Source: Patescibacteria group bacterium (GTDB taxonomy: Bacteria > Patescibacteriota > Minisyncoccia > Sungbacterales > GWA2-42-14). From it: a stretch of DNA of 5,953 nt. The stretch is taken from contig JAGXAD010000049.1 of NCBI GenBank assembly GCA_018971745.1, positions 1 through 5,953 on the forward strand, given 5' to 3'. Both the position numbers and the translations under genes were made by a program. This document shows, piece after piece, positions 4,765-5,953 of this stretch; within the stretch, counting starts at the first letter, position 1, and each line of letters opens with the position of its first letter. A model generated the notes under the pieces. The model made no database searches, had not been told where the DNA came from, and saw nothing but the letters and a program-made list of their open reading frames with translations.

Positions 4765-5953
4765 TTATTGCGTCCGATTATAATTTACGGTAAACGATTG
4801 TGCGGCGGATTCGTTTTTTTGTTTCGGGTTTGAAATTTGCACGGATACGAATTGGTCGGAAATAAAACCTTTTGGCGCCTGAATGCCAAAAATGTTTGGC
4901 CGCGCCGGAGTTTGCGTTACGGGTTGGTTATTAAAACTCCAAGTAACCATAAGGTCTGATATTGTTTTAACGCCGAAATAAAACGGCTCCGCGATAAAAT
5001 CGGCAAATTCCTCCGGTTTGCTCCCAAATGCGTTTCCGGTTTGGTTGAACGCAATGCCTTCAAGCGGTTTGAGCGCGTAGACGTTTACTTGCGGAACGGT
5101 CGGGGTTATGGAAATTGTTTTTTCGCCGATTGATTCTCCGGCCGTATTTTTAATTGACACGGTGATGCGTTCGCTGACCCCGGAAAACTGCGGCGTAAAT
5201 TGGAATACTGATTTTCCCTGTCCGGATGAGGCGGGAAGAACCGAGTCGTTCATGCTCCATTTGTAAATTGCGGTTTTTGGATTGACGTTTGCGGCTTCGG
5301 GAATTGCGTAAACATAAACCGGAGAGCCGACAACCGGCAATGCCTTTCCTTGGTACCATTTCGGCGTGTAGGTGTTGGCCCACCAGTAGAACTGGATGTC
5401 GGATACGTTCAGAACAATCGTTTGCGCTGCGGCGGTTCCGTCGTCAAGCAACGCGGTTGCCCGTATGGAATATCTGCTTCCGATTTTTCCCGCGGTAAAC
5501 GAATAGGACGTTAAACCGATTGCCGGACCCTGCACGGTCGCGCCGTTTACGGACCATCTGATGCGGGTAATGCTTTGGTCAAAACTGTACGAGCGGAGCG
5601 TTACGGTGATATTTTCGTTTGGGACGGGATTGTCGTCGGACGATTCAAGATTAAAAGAATTTGGCGTGCCAAAACCTCCCGTGGTAATTCCTCCGCCTCC
5701 GCCGGTTGCGCTTCCCGTTCCGGCGCCTCCCCCGCCGAGATTTTGCAGGCCGGAATAATCTTGCGCTTGAAATGGAACGCTTTGCGATACGGATTCAAAA
5801 TCAGATCCCGGGTCAACCGTTACTTTAATAATAATAAGGCGCGCGTCGGACGCGACAAAATGATAGGTATCTTTGCCGATGCCGGACGCTTCGGAAATTT
5901 CTGCGCCGTTCACGAACCAGATGTAGTTGGTGGTTGATGCGGTAAAATTAACG
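4765..5953 (-). CDS. Secreted Ig/PKD-like repeat surface protein (C-terminal part; 5' end outside window)
   Basis: The reading frame is open to the right edge, giving 395 visible residues and a TAA stop. It contains four beta-sandwich-like units, each marked by a tryptophan strand ending in an Asn turn: YIWFVNG (visible 10-16), RWSVNG (132-137), YKWSMND (231-236) and VTWSFNN (336-342). This is typical of PKD/Ig-like surface repeats. A glycine-rich linker at visible 73-95 (bases 5668-5736) separates the first unit from the others. There is no cysteine, no C-terminal membrane helix and no LPxTG signal, so any signal peptide or anchor must be upstream. The GTG at 5913 is not the start, because the Ig strand YIWF continues before it. 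The gene lies 2 bases before the pilin gene, suggesting a pilus-associated or adhesive surface role; that is inference. No precise family is recognised. Confidence 0.85.
   Translation of the reverse strand, partial: VNFTASTTNYIWFVNGAEISEASGIGKDTYHFVASDARLIIIKVTVDPGSDFESVSQSVPFQAQDYSGLQNLGGGGAGTGSATGGGGGITTGGFGTPNSFNLESSDDNPVPNENITVTLRSYSFDQSITRIRWSVNGATVQGPAIGLTSYSFTAGKIGSRYSIRATALLDDGTAAAQTIVLNVSDIQFYWWANTYTPKWYQGKALPVVGSPVYVYAIPEAANVNPKTAIYKWSMNDSVLPASSGQGKSVFQFTPQFSGVSERITVSIKNTAGESIGEKTISITPTVPQVNVYALKPLEGIAFNQTGNAFGSKPEEFADFIAEPFYFGVKTISDLMVTWSFNNQPVTQTPARPNIFGIQAPKGFISDQFVSVQISNPKQKNESAAQSFTVNYNRTQ

Noticed and set aside
5911..5913. GTG at 5913 as the start of the Ig-repeat protein
   Set aside because: The frame stays open to the window edge and the preceding codons give YIWF, which completes the same Ig strand motif. 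The gene is therefore truncated by the window, not short.
5575..5937. A 120-codon rightward ORF opposite the Ig-repeat gene
   Set aside because: It reads the antisense of a frame with clear Ig-like motifs; its own translation is low-complexity with no recognisable domain.

Overview
The window most likely comes from a Patescibacteria (CPR) genome, probably Parcubacteria-like. This is an inference from four things: the compact core-gene layout, a short YidC and short Jag of the kind found in cells with reduced envelopes, a VirB2-like pilin of the CPR type next to an Ig-repeat surface protein, and an AT-leaning composition rich in A and T homopolymers with almost no Shine-Dalgarno motifs. The genetic code looks standard: TGA ends rnpA at the normal family length, and TAA and TAG end the other genes. 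That argues against the CPR groups that read TGA as glycine.

The left half (1-2932) is the classic bacterial replication-origin neighbourhood. The 5' part of dnaA (complement of 1-726, running off the left edge) diverges from rpmH-rnpA-yidD-yidC-jag (867-2855). The 140-base gap between dnaA and rpmH holds a 38-base stretch that is almost pure A/T and two weak DnaA-box-like 9-mers, so it is a reasonable but unproven origin candidate. The rightward genes are packed tightly: rnpA and yidD overlap at ATGA, and yidC and jag overlap by 35 bases. They make ribosomal protein L34, the RNase P protein, a helper and the insertase for membrane proteins, and a KH/R3H RNA-binding protein.

An imperfect A-rich 7-base periodic tract and a perfect hairpin flanked by A and T runs (2900-2932) separate this block from the right half and should terminate transcription from both sides.

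The right half (2933-5953) is a leftward set of cell-surface genes. In transcription order it holds the C-terminal part of a large secreted Ig/PKD-repeat protein (cut by the right edge), a two-helix type IV secretion-type pilin with a signal peptide and four extracytoplasmic cysteines, and a single-pass membrane-anchored beta-propeller. The first two are 2 bases apart and surely co-transcribed. The propeller gene follows an 81-base gap that contains its own -10-like element. Together they look like part of a pilus or adhesion apparatus, and this is the least described part of the window. The pilin and propeller genes each carry a run of nine A in codons 6-9, where loss of one base would stop translation almost at once. 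No tRNA, rRNA, CRISPR array or insertion sequence was seen.
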